Notes under the pieces: model-generated
Databases searched by the model: none
What the model was told of the DNA's origin: nothing
What the model saw: only the letters and a program-made list of their open reading frames with translations
Made by a program: the position numbers and the translations under genes
Part shown: one piece after another, positions 56,086 through 64,000 of the stretch
How the letters are laid out: every line of letters begins with the position of its first letter
Numbering within the stretch: position 1 is the stretch's first letter
Origin: Thalassolituus maritimus
GTDB taxonomy: Bacteria; Pseudomonadota; Gammaproteobacteria; Pseudomonadales; Oceanobacteraceae
Length of the DNA: 64,000 nt
Direction: 5' to 3'
NCBI RefSeq assembly: GCF_900156675.1
Contig: NZ_FTOH01000002.1
Coordinates: 186,001-250,000, forward strand

Positions 56086-58365
56086 TTATTCGTACACGAA
56101 ACGGTAGTCAGACATGAGATAGGTCAGCACCGCCATCCAGGCACGGATGCTGTAGTACTCATCCTGCTCAATGCGCTCTTCTGATGGCAGGTCGCCATCT
56201 GTGCGCCCGTCAGCCTGACGAAGCCAACGCGCCCGGCACTCCCACTCCAGCCAGTTACTCGGCTGAGGATCATACTGCTCCCGGTTGGCCAGCATGTTCT
56301 GACCCTCATTCAGTACCGCCAGGAAAAGATCGTAGGTTGCCTGTTCTTCAACACTTCCCGCACTGATGTCTTCACCCAGTAGCACCCAATGCAGATAGCG
56401 GATGTTTTCTTTGATGCGATCAACGGCTGAGGGGTTAGCTGCTCCCTCGAGGTCGAATGGCAGCGTCTCAATTTCTACATGCGGAAAGAGGCGACGTTGC
56501 GAAGACGCATTAAGAAAATCATACGCCGTTGAACGGCACGCCATCTCGGTCGCCATACGATTCTGAATCGCGATAATCAGGCCGCCCGGCTCACGAATCC
56601 GCTCTGTCACACTGTCCGAGTCCATACCACCGTACATAATGCGGTTATCTTCCCAGCGCAGCTCGTCCCAGCCAAAACCAAAGATCGCCTGCAACTTGGT
56701 CTGCATCTGTTCCGGACTGATGAACTGACTGGCACCAATATGATCGTTCACCGCCAGCTCTTCCGCATTGACGCTCGCGGCACGGTAGTAAGGGCTCATG
56801 ATCAAGGCTTTTACTGCGGCCTTGATATCCCAACCATCCGCGACCATGGCATCCGCCACACTATTGAGAATGGCGCGCTGACTGTTATACGCCAGCTTTT
56901 CATCGTCGGACGCATCAGCCGGCGGTGCGGGGAGCACCTCCTGGCCAATCATACCCTCATAGAGCGTGCGTACCGTGGCACGGGCAAATCTCGGATCGGC
57001 TGCAATCTCGCTGCCGAGCCATTGCAATAAAGTACGGAACTGGCCTTCTGACCCTGACAGTGGCGCCTGCTTACCGCCCAACCCCGGTGGCTCAATATCC
57101 GAGCCGTCCCAGTCATTAACAGAAGAGCTGCCCGTTACGATATATCGACCACGATCTGTCCAATGCTGGAATGAAGAAGACACGGGGTCCATAACCTGAT
57201 GGCAGGCGTAACACGCCGGATCGAGGAGAGTCGGGTTGCTGACACCAGAACCAATACCGTCCTCAGGGCGATCCCCCTCGATGGCCAGAATGTCGGTATC
57301 CAGGAAGTAATCGAACACGATACGCGCGCGGTGACGGTTTCTGTTGGTTCGCGTCGTCGGGTAGCGATTCAGAAACATGGGAGAGGTCAGAACACCGGCA
57401 TGAGGAATCCCCCCTAACTCGTATTCAAGCTGTTTGGTGACACGAGCAGGGCGGAAGTCACTCGGGTCATAATTAATCTGCACACCATTTTCATCACACA
57501 CGGGTTCAGCCAGCTGACGGAATTCGCCGGACTCAACCAGCTCTGCTTCATACACCTGCTGGCTGTACCAGTTCACCATCATGAAATCGGCAGTCATATA
57601 GAGGGTGTGAGGCAAATCATTCATCGCCGCATAACGGATAAGCTCCAGAGGTTCACGAGCCACGGAATCGTTGGTCACAGTACGCACACAGCGACGGATA
57701 CTGCTCTGTTCATCTCCAGCATATACATTGTCATACCACTTACGATTCGGGTAATCATCGCTGTCAAGCAGGTTGATGCCACCTTCATTCAGGTTGCTGG
57801 TGAGGTACTTATCGGTGAGGAGCTGCTCGTTGAAAAAGCTCATCAGGCTATCGTAGAAGCCGGGCTCCAGATGCATAGCATCCAACGAGGTACTGAGACC
57901 TGTATCCGCACTCTCCGCAACTTGAGCTAACTCAGTGCCAGTAGGCAAACGCCCCACCAACTGAAGTGATGCTTTGCGCAAAGTCAGTGCCGCAGACTGG
58001 TTTTCCACACCCTGAATGGTGGCCAGCGCATCCGCGAGATTCTGGCCATTGAAGGCATATAGAATGTATTCGGCGGTGTCCGAAGCACAATCATCGACGC
58101 ACGCCTCAACATCGCCAATGGGCATCGTACGGCTGATTTCATCCGTTAACACGGAAAAAGACGAGCAGGTTGCACAGCCAACGAGAGAGGGGCCGACAGA
58201 GGTACCGTTACCATCCAGCCCGTGACAGGACGCACACATCTGCTGATAGTGAGCATGCCCGGCGGCGTTGTAGCCATCATCGGCAAGTTCACCGCTGTAA
58301 TTTTTATCGCACCCGACCAGCCAGAGAATCGCCATCCCGACTGCCAGTAATTTTAGGAGATTCAT
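56086..58365 (-). CDS. c-type-cytochrome-like lipoprotein with DUF1592/DUF1588 regions
   Basis: A 759-residue lipoprotein precursor (lipobox LVGC). A single-heme domain with CASCHG comes right after the leader, and a second CxxCH, ACYACHQVMDP, in the DUF1588 region at mid-protein. The C-terminal half contains the FRTLLQWLG and IGQEVLPAP segments. It is probably periplasmic and redox-active. ATG 58365 follows AGGGT; upstream frame to 58608 is discarded because the leader and lipobox define the start. First gene of the five-gene operon. Confidence 0.87.
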   Translation of the reverse strand: MNLLKLLAVGMAILWLVGCDKNYSGELADDGYNAAGHAHYQQMCASCHGLDGNGTSVGPSLVGCATCSSFSVLTDEISRTMPIGDVEACVDDCASDTAEYILYAFNGQNLADALATIQGVENQSAALTLRKASLQLVGRLPTGTELAQVAESADTGLSTSLDAMHLEPGFYDSLMSFFNEQLLTDKYLTSNLNEGGINLLDSDDYPNRKWYDNVYAGDEQSSIRRCVRTVTNDSVAREPLELIRYAAMNDLPHTLYMTADFMMVNWYSQQVYEAELVESGEFRQLAEPVCDENGVQINYDPSDFRPARVTKQLEYELGGIPHAGVLTSPMFLNRYPTTRTNRNRHRARIVFDYFLDTDILAIEGDRPEDGIGSGVSNPTLLDPACYACHQVMDPVSSSFQHWTDRGRYIVTGSSSVNDWDGSDIEPPGLGGKQAPLSGSEGQFRTLLQWLGSEIAADPRFARATVRTLYEGMIGQEVLPAPPADASDDEKLAYNSQRAILNSVADAMVADGWDIKAAVKALIMSPYYRAASVNAEELAVNDHIGASQFISPEQMQTKLQAIFGFGWDELRWEDNRIMYGGMDSDSVTERIREPGGLIIAIQNRMATEMACRSTAYDFLNASSQRRLFPHVEIETLPFDLEGAANPSAVDRIKENIRYLHWVLLGEDISAGSVEEQATYDLFLAVLNEGQNMLANREQYDPQPSNWLEWECRARWLRQADGRTDGDLPSEERIEQDEYYSIRAWMAVLTYLMSDYRFVYE

Positions 58366-58642
58366 ACCCTGTCCCGCGAGGCATACGCCCAGTTCCTGTT
58401 GACCGCCCGATGTTATAGCAGTGGCCCCGTTGAAAAAATGTGACCCGCTACGAAAAACCCTGTTTAGTACAGGGATACTTACTCTCCGATGACACAAATG
58501 CGCCAGTCCCATCGATATGCCGTAATCCTGAGACGAATCACGCCGCCGATAAGTTAAATAATGAACAGTGTGTTCATCCAAAGTCGGGATGCTCTGCCTC
58601 GGGCGCATCTATATACTGTCGGCCTTAGTAATGAGGACCGTC

Positions 58643-59794
58643 ATGTCAGCCCGTAGCCCCCTCTGGCCTCTAGTCGCCGCCGCCACCACCCTGATCGTCG
58701 TTCATGGGTTTGGTCGTTTTATCTATACCCCTTTGATTCCACTGTTAGTAAGTGATGGTTTACTTACTCTTCAGCAGGCGGCACAGCTGGCTACCTGGAA
58801 CTATGTCGGTTACCTCGCGGGCGCCATGGTCGCACTTTTTGCGTATCAGAGTGGTTGGGGCCGGAGCGCCCTGCTTACCGGCGTGCTCGGCAACGCAGTC
58901 ATTACGCTGCTGCAGGTGGGCGGCGATTACTTCCCGTATATGGCGGGCCTTCGCCTCTTCAACGGCATCACTAACGGTATTGTTTTTGTACTTGCGCCGG
59001 CACTGGTGCTGGAATGGCTGGCGGTACGCAACAAGGCGACGTTGAGTGGCCTCATGTACCTGGGTGTTGGCGCAGGCTTATTGCTCAGCAACCAGATCGT
59101 TGAAAGCACCGCTATCTGGCTGCAAGGCAACGACCGCTGGATACCCGCCGCGATGATCAGTATTCCGCTGGCGCTCTGGTCCGGCATTTACCTGTTCCGC
59201 CTCAGCTCAGGCGATGCACCTGTCAGCCGCGATGATCACTCTGCTTTATGGGATAAACAGAGTACTCCGTTATTTTTATCCTACTTTGGTGCGGGTCTGG
59301 GCTACATATTGCCGATGACCTTCCTGCCTGCGGTCGCGCAGGAATGGAGCATCAATGTCACACCCAGCCCCTGGCTGATCGCAGCGATTGCTTCAGTGCC
59401 GTCGATCTTCATCTGGAATTCTCTGGGCAACCGCCTGGGCGACCGTAACGCCCTGATCCTCAATTACGCAGTTCAGGCCGCGTCTATTGTGGCGATTTTC
59501 ATACTGCCGGCGAGTGAACTGGGCCTCTGGCTATGTGCCGCATTAATGGGGGGCAGCTTCCTCGGCGCCGTCTTCCTGACCCAACGACTGGCCCGTGCAA
59601 TGCACCCACATCAGGGGCCACGATTGAGCGCCGCCCTGATTGCACTTTACGGCGTGGCCCAGCTGCTCGGACCTATCGTTGCCGAGGCGGGGATTCATAT
59701 GGGGGCGACCTTGTCATCGACCTTTATCTGGGGCCTCGGCGCCTGTGTGTGGGCATTATTGCTTATGCTCAGAGTTCCGGTGCAGCCTCGCTAA
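58643..59794 (+). CDS. MFS transporter, YbfB/YjiJ family
   Basis: A 383-residue protein with about 12 transmembrane helices. The N-terminal VVHGFGRFIYTPLIPLL motif is characteristic of the YbfB/YjiJ family (MFS_4). The substrate is unknown. ATG 58643 has GAGGA at good spacing; the open frame starts at 58568. It is divergent from the cytochrome-like gene (277-bp gap). Its last 39 nt overlap the convergent hipB. Confidence 0.88.
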   Translation: MSARSPLWPLVAAATTLIVVHGFGRFIYTPLIPLLVSDGLLTLQQAAQLATWNYVGYLAGAMVALFAYQSGWGRSALLTGVLGNAVITLLQVGGDYFPYMAGLRLFNGITNGIVFVLAPALVLEWLAVRNKATLSGLMYLGVGAGLLLSNQIVESTAIWLQGNDRWIPAAMISIPLALWSGIYLFRLSSGDAPVSRDDHSALWDKQSTPLFLSYFGAGLGYILPMTFLPAVAQEWSINVTPSPWLIAAIASVPSIFIWNSLGNRLGDRNALILNYAVQAASIVAIFILPASELGLWLCAALMGGSFLGAVFLTQRLARAMHPHQGPRLSAALIALYGVAQLLGPIVAEAGIHMGATLSSTFIWGLGACVWALLLMLRVPVQPR

Positions 59795-60058
59795 CCCCAA
59801 CTGCAGCCCAAACAGTTTCAGGAGTCGATTAACCGTCTGAATCGTCGGATTGGCTTCATCGGACTCAATCGCAACAAGGGTACGCCTGGAAAGACCACAT
59901 AGCTTCGCGAATTCTGCTTGATTCTGCGTTGCAATATTGCGGCGTAGCACCCGTATTGCGCCGCCCAGCGACAATTCACCAGAACCAACCGAGGCTTCAA
60001 CCCAGGTCAGAACCTCTGTACGCGACATCGTTTTAAAATCGGGAATATTTTTTGTCAT
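59756..60058 (-). CDS. hipB: HipB-like XRE-family antitoxin/repressor
   Basis: A 100-residue protein with a helix-turn-helix at about 48-80 (QAEFAKLCGLSRRTLVAIES) and a LLKLFGLQLGL end, as in HipB proteins that neutralise HipA and repress their own operon. The N-terminal about 40 residues are an extra extension compared with short HipB. It is encoded after hipA (13-nt gap), the reverse of the E. coli hipBA order. Confidence 0.85.
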   Translation of the reverse strand: MTKNIPDFKTMSRTEVLTWVEASVGSGELSLGGAIRVLRRNIATQNQAEFAKLCGLSRRTLVAIESDEANPTIQTVNRLLKLFGLQLGLARLHRNSEHKQ

Positions 60059-60071
60059 GACAAAGAAGTTC

Positions 60072-61421
60072 TCATAGCAATCCCCAGCGCTTCAGGCGGT
60101 CAGGCATCGCCTTCAGATTGAGGCCGTGTCGTTCAGTGTTCATCACCTCTGCAGGCACTCCTGATTCACTGGCATACACAGGCAAATCGATGAGTCTTAA
60201 GGCAAAATCTCGCAAACCAGCCCATAATCGCGCTGCGTTGAGATTGGTTGCTGCGGCTGCTTCGTCACAGATTTCCCGCCAACGGAAATTACCACCCACT
60301 TCATTGTCCACATGCCAACGGCTGGTACGGGTAATACCTGCTTCATCCAGCACCATAGGCGCAAGGTCGTATACAGGGGCAAGACGGATCCCACCCTTAA
60401 GCCTCAAGACCGAAGTATTTCGTCCATGGTTATCACTGTTGCCCAAAACCACATTCAGCAGGTCCCTGCGCAGGTATTCCTGCACCATGGTCTCTACTTG
60501 ATCCGTCTGATCGTAAATATTCCACAGATGCGCAAGCTGCTTCAGGTAGGTCGAGTGCGCCACTGTCGCGCCCGGTTCTATTACGCCGGCGATAGAATAA
60601 AGAGATTCGACCGCATATCTTTCCATTCCATCATGGCCCAAAACCCGATCAAATCTTGGCATCCACAGGCTCGCTGTTTTGCTCTGAAGTCGGCCCGATT
60701 CAACATATAAATCCGACGAGATAGCATCGAATCCTAACCGTCCAGCCACTTGATAGTAAGCATGTTCGGTCTCCAGAATCAGGCGGTCGCTTTCCAGAGA
60801 ATTCCCCTGCCTTGAACTGCGGCGCGGGAATTTTACAAGAAAATGCTCTCGAGCCTGCTCATCCGGCAGTGAGCCATCGGGATAATAAAGACCGTCACTA
60901 GCGAGAGTCAGCTGGTATTTAGGCGCATCACCGCCGGCACCGGTAGCTCCACCCACCGCAGCTCCATGCGACCTGGCGTAATCAAGAAATTCTGTTGCCT
61001 GCTCAAGCACTTCAGACATAGGAAATCCGATCAGCTGAAAATCAGAAGTGTCGGTCACGCTTTCTTTAATACGCAGATTGCCGACAGGGGCGCGGGTACA
61101 GTTGGCTAATAACTGAAAATCATATCCGGGCTGCTGGATGTCCGGCAGGTTGAGCTGCTGCCCCCAATAACGGCGGGCGGCTCCCATAGGCATAATATCC
61201 AGCAGAAACGCGGGCCAATGGGATGTCTCATGCGGGAAGAAGTCGAGCGGAAAACGGGCGCTAACCAGTGCAGCAGGGTTTCCCTGAAATCGTGCAACAT
61301 ATCCGGCATCGTATTCCAACGTAACCGCACCATGACGGCCAGCCTCCGGATCACTAAAATAGAGTTCGCACGCATCCTGCCAGGCACCACTCAGATAGGT
61401 CTGAACTGTTAGTTGCGACAT
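60072..61421 (-). CDS. hipA: HipA-like Ser/Thr kinase toxin
   Basis: A 449-residue HipA-family protein. N-terminal barrel-like domain (VSARFPLDFFPHETSHWPAFLLDIMP) and kinase core with FLVKFPRRS (ATP-binding Lys), NVVLGNSDNHGRNTS (catalytic Asp and Asn) and LAPVYDLAPM (metal-binding Asp). The Gly-rich GGATGAGGDAPKYQL loop is conserved. HipA kinases phosphorylate aminoacyl-tRNA synthetases such as GltX in E. coli. The target here is not known. Stable as an addiction module with hipB. Confidence 0.9.
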   Translation of the reverse strand: MSQLTVQTYLSGAWQDACELYFSDPEAGRHGAVTLEYDAGYVARFQGNPAALVSARFPLDFFPHETSHWPAFLLDIMPMGAARRYWGQQLNLPDIQQPGYDFQLLANCTRAPVGNLRIKESVTDTSDFQLIGFPMSEVLEQATEFLDYARSHGAAVGGATGAGGDAPKYQLTLASDGLYYPDGSLPDEQAREHFLVKFPRRSSRQGNSLESDRLILETEHAYYQVAGRLGFDAISSDLYVESGRLQSKTASLWMPRFDRVLGHDGMERYAVESLYSIAGVIEPGATVAHSTYLKQLAHLWNIYDQTDQVETMVQEYLRRDLLNVVLGNSDNHGRNTSVLRLKGGIRLAPVYDLAPMVLDEAGITRTSRWHVDNEVGGNFRWREICDEAAAATNLNAARLWAGLRDFALRLIDLPVYASESGVPAEVMNTERHGLNLKAMPDRLKRWGLL

Positions 61422-61708
61422 ATTTCACCTATCCACAATGAGCATGATAATGCACTATTAATACAGAACCAGCATTAAATGTGCAATATATGACTCATTT
61501 AGTCCATTAGACGCAGATAATGTGAATTATAGTGCTCACCATACTTATGCACTGTGTCATCCCAGCATATTCTCCTTCCCACACATAGGAGAAGACGTCG
61601 AAACTGATCAACTGATGCTCCACGATCCAAGTATCATAAGTCGAGTGAAGGTTAATCCACAAAGCAACACCGGAGGATACGAAAGAGAGGTGCAAGCTAA
61701 GCGCCCGA
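61422..61708. other. Intergenic region between mnmG and hipA
   Basis: 287 bp, AT-rich near hipA. It must contain the hipA-hipB promoter and operators; the short inverted repeats around 61440-61480 (TGCACTATTAAT / ATTAAATGTGCA) are operator candidates. No gene is supported: the ORF on the plus strand here has no ribosome-binding site or homology. Confidence 0.4.
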
Positions 61709-63607
61709 TCAGGCGCTCATTTTGCCTGCGAGATTACGCTTCTTCAGATGAATCAGAATCTGGCTGATGGCTGCAGGCGTAATGCCCGAGATACGTGATG
61801 CCACACCCAACGTAGCGGGGCGCACGGTCGCCAGCTTCTGCTTCACTTCGTTCGAGAGACCGCCAATGGCTTCATAGTCGAGGTCTTCTGGCAGCAGGGT
61901 GTTTTCGTAGCGACGCAGCTGCTCGATTTCTTCCATCTGTCGGTTGATATAGCCGTCGTATTTGGCCTGAATCTCAACCTGTTCTGCGACCTGAGGGTCA
62001 GCAACGGCGTCACCCTTGAGCGGCGCGACCTGTGAGTAAGTCAGACCCGGGCGCTTGAGCAGGTCATGCAGGTTATATTCGCGGGTGATGCCCGCTTCGC
62101 CCATGCCTTCCAGCGCGATCGCCTCTTCTGTTTTGGGCTGAACCCAGGTGGTTTTTAAACGCTGAGCCTCGGTTTCGATGGCTTCACGCTTGGCAGTGAA
62201 CGCCGCCCAGCGCTCATCATTCACAAGACCGAGATCACGGCCGATTTCGGTTAGACGCAGATCCGCATTATCTTCACGCAGCACCAGTCGATATTCAGCA
62301 CGGGAGGTGAACATGCGATACGGCTCTTTGGTGCCCATGGTGATCAGGTCGTCGACCAAAACACCGATGTAAGACTGGTCACGACGCGGTACCCAGGCGT
62401 CTTTCTCGAGCGCGCGCAGGGCCGCATTAGCACCGGCCAGCAAGCCTTGAGCACCGGCCTCTTCATAACCCGTGGTGCCGTTAATCTGGCCCGCAAAATA
62501 GAGGTTATTCACAAACTTGGTTTCAAGGCTGTGTTTGAGATCCTGAGGGTCGAAATAATCATATTCGATGGCATAACCCGGACGGGTAATGTGCGCATTC
62601 TCGAAGCCCGCCATGCTGTGGATAAGATCCAACTGCACATCAAAGGGCAATGACGTCGAAATACCGTTCGGGTACAGCTCGTTGCTGTTCAGGCCTTCGG
62701 GCTCAACAAAAATCTGATGACTGGTTTTATCCGCAAAGCGCGTGACCTTATCTTCAATCGACGGGCAGTAACGCGGGCCAACGCCTTCAATCACGCCCGC
62801 AAACATAGGCGAACGGTCCAGATTAGCGCGGATAATGTCGTGGGTACGCTCGTTGGTGTGGGTGATGTAGCAGCTCACCTGCTCTGGGTGTTCATCCACA
62901 GAGCCCATAAAAGACATCACTGGCAGCGGTGTATCGCCCGGCTGCTCCTGCATCACAGAGAAATCCACAGAACGACGATCAATACGCGCAGGCGTGCCGG
63001 TTTTCAGGCGACCCACATTAAACGGCATTTCACGCAGACGTTTTGCCAGCGCAATCGCGGGCGGATCACCGGCACGGCCACCGGAGTGGTTTTCCATACC
63101 AATGTGGATAAGTCCGCCTAAGAAAGTACCCGCGGTCAGAACAACGCTGGTCGCATGAATACGCATATTGGTATTGGTGACCACACCCGCCACGGTAGAA
63201 CCCACACCGTCACCCTGCATAATCAGGTCGTCACAGGCGGCCTGAAAGATATCAAGGTTCGGCTGGTTTTCCACAATGTGGCGGATGGCGCTGCGATACA
63301 GTGCGCGGTCAGCCTGGGCACGAGTAGCACGCACGGCCGGGCCTTTGCGGCTGTTAAGTGTACGGAACTGAATACCGGCTTTGTCGGTAGCACGCGCCAT
63401 GGCACCGCCCAGTGCATCAATTTCTTTCACCAGGTGGCTTTTGCCGATGCCGCCAATGGCTGGGTTGCAGGACATCACGCCCACGGTGTCTGTGTTATGC
63501 GTCAGCAGCAGTGTCTTCGCGCCGGTACGGGCCGACGCCAGCGCCGCCTCGGTTCCGGCGTGTCCACCACCAACAACAATCACGTCATAACGAACGGGAT
63601 AATCCAC
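61709..63607 (-). CDS. mnmG: tRNA uridine 5-carboxymethylaminomethyl modification enzyme MnmG
   Basis: MnmG (GidA) with MnmE makes cmnm5U34 in tRNAs using FAD, NADH and methylene-THF. The 632-residue protein has the FAD motif [19 protein letters not shown], the [20 protein letters not shown] signature, [14 protein letters not shown] and the C-terminal [21 protein letters not shown] 63607 with AGGTGA is the start. Directly beside oriC, as in many bacteria. Confidence 0.97.
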   Translation of the reverse strand: MDYPVRYDVIVVGGGHAGTEAALASARTGAKTLLLTHNTDTVGVMSCNPAIGGIGKSHLVKEIDALGGAMARATDKAGIQFRTLNSRKGPAVRATRAQADRALYRSAIRHIVENQPNLDIFQAACDDLIMQGDGVGSTVAGVVTNTNMRIHATSVVLTAGTFLGGLIHIGMENHSGGRAGDPPAIALAKRLREMPFNVGRLKTGTPARIDRRSVDFSVMQEQPGDTPLPVMSFMGSVDEHPEQVSCYITHTNERTHDIIRANLDRSPMFAGVIEGVGPRYCPSIEDKVTRFADKTSHQIFVEPEGLNSNELYPNGISTSLPFDVQLDLIHSMAGFENAHITRPGYAIEYDYFDPQDLKHSLETKFVNNLYFAGQINGTTGYEEAGAQGLLAGANAALRALEKDAWVPRRDQSYIGVLVDDLITMGTKEPYRMFTSRAEYRLVLREDNADLRLTEIGRDLGLVNDERWAAFTAKREAIETEAQRLKTTWVQPKTEEAIALEGMGEAGITREYNLHDLLKRPGLTYSQVAPLKGDAVADPQVAEQVEIQAKYDGYINRQMEEIEQLRRYENTLLPEDLDYEAIGGLSNEVKQKLATVRPATLGVASRISGITPAAISQILIHLKKRNLAGKMSA

Positions 63608-63728
63608 AACTCACCTCAGTTCCGGTTCATGGGCAGGCACTTAAAGACCACCCAATGTAAAAAGGGCGCGTATTGTAGCACCCGGGAACTCAACCTGATA
63701 GCCAGTGTTTGAATTTTGTACAGATGGT

Positions 63729-63737
63729 TTATACACA
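63729..63737 (+). promoter_or_regulatory. DnaA box
   Basis: TTATACACA, exact match to TTATNCACA. Confidence 0.8.
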
Positions 63738-63825
63738 ACCGTTTTCAGTCATGTATAAACAGGGATAGTTTTTTCCACAAAGGTGGCACAAACGGATAGA
63801 AGCCAGAAACTACAGGGGCTCCGGA

Positions 63826-63834
63826 TGTGGATAA
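63826..63834 (-). promoter_or_regulatory. DnaA box
   Basis: TGTGGATAA on the plus strand, i.e. TTATCCACA on the minus strand, the strongest consensus box here. Confidence 0.85.
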
Positions 63835-63939
63835 CCCTGTACATTAATGTGGATATTTATTGAGTGACCTATCAGCTTTTTAGGTTATCCAGAAACTTAA
63901 ACATGTTTTCCTGAAACTTTATTCAGGTTTTCTACAGAG

Positions 63940-63948
63940 TTATTCACA
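63940..63948 (+). promoter_or_regulatory. DnaA box
   Basis: TTATTCACA, exact match to TTATNCACA, inside the most AT-rich part. Confidence 0.8.
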
Positions 63949-64000
63949 GATATTTGGAGCTATTCTGTCGTTTCTGCAGTCTCGTCTGTTGTTTCATCCG

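Larger units (their letters stand above)
63608..64000. other. oriC-like region with DnaA boxes (cut by window end)
   Basis: Non-coding, AT-rich sequence next to mnmG. Exact TTATNCACA boxes occur at 63729-63737 (plus), 63826-63834 (minus) and 63940-63948 (plus). One-mismatch boxes are at 63771-63779, 63848-63856 (minus) and 63885-63893. The stretch from about 63895 to 63960 is especially A/T-rich. The rest of the origin is expected to the right. Position beside mnmG-rsmG-parAB supports this as the replication origin. Confidence 0.85.

Noticed and set aside
61522-61767. Plus-strand 81-codon ORF between mnmG and hipA
   Set aside because: No ribosome-binding site, no signal or domain, and its end lies inside the mnmG 3' end on the other strand.
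50004-64000. parS sites of the TGTTNCACGTGAAACA type
   Set aside because: None recognised by eye in this part of the window; a pattern search would be decisive.

Overview
The window looks like the origin-proximal chromosome of a marine gammaproteobacterium, of Oceanospirillales or Pseudomonas-related type. Three conserved blocks support this: oriC-mnmG-rsmG-parA-parB-atpIBEFHAGDC; argH-algZ-algR-hemC-hemD-hemX-hemY, the Pseudomonas-type order; and fbp-type ferric-iron uptake genes. No rRNA, tRNA or CRISPR array was recognised. The species cannot be named from the sequence alone.

Layout. 1-9.8 kb: late heme genes (hemCDXY), a short-Q-loop cytochrome bd oxidase (cioAB type) sitting between algR and hemC, the AlgZR-type two-component pair, and divergent argH. 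9.8-20.2 kb: a small membrane protein, an outer-membrane beta-barrel, then a tightly coupled five-gene operon of two circularly permuted ATP-grasp proteins, two alpha-E (DUF403) units and two transglutaminases, a predicted amide-ligase/peptide-modifying system of unknown product. 20.5-27.3 kb: a GGDEF/EAL protein, cyanase, an adenylate-forming enzyme with an outer-membrane protein, a Gly-Glu-repeat lipoprotein and a PiuC-type dioxygenase. 27.3-30.7 kb: a complete ISPpu12-like ISL3 element (IRs 27309-27332 and 30646-30669; 8-bp target duplication AATAAAGC on both sides) carrying a MerR regulator, a CDF metal exporter, lspA and a frameshifted transposase. 30.7-38.1 kb: ferric-iron ABC transporter in split divergent layout and a hybrid sensor kinase with a degenerate HPt. 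38.2-45.5 kb: the F1Fo ATP synthase operon with a promoter in front of atpI and a relic copy of the atpC 3' end behind it. 46.0-50.0 kb: the most unusual locus. 50.0-64.0 kb: parB, parA, rsmG, then an ApbE/DUF3570/DUF4266/DUF1501/DUF1592 operon, an MFS transporter and a hipA-hipB pair lodged between rsmG and mnmG, and finally an oriC-like region with DnaA boxes.

Most interesting system: a three-gene, overlapping, visibly AT-richer operon at 46072-49971, between parB and the atp operon. Gene 1 fuses a YprB-like DEDD exonuclease, a DUF429 (RNase H-like) domain and a CoaE/NMP-kinase-like P-loop domain. Gene 2 is a short adenylosuccinate synthetase homologue whose catalytic-loop motif is GSEGKGK instead of GDEGKGK, the substitution known from PurZ enzymes that make the 2-aminoadenine (Z) precursor in phage. 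Gene 3 is a dCTP deaminase/dUTPase-fold protein with altered catalytic motifs, a C-terminal transmembrane helix and a coiled coil. I infer a purine-nucleotide-based system, possibly anti-phage or a chromosomal relative of Z-nucleotide synthesis. Its function is not shown by the sequence.
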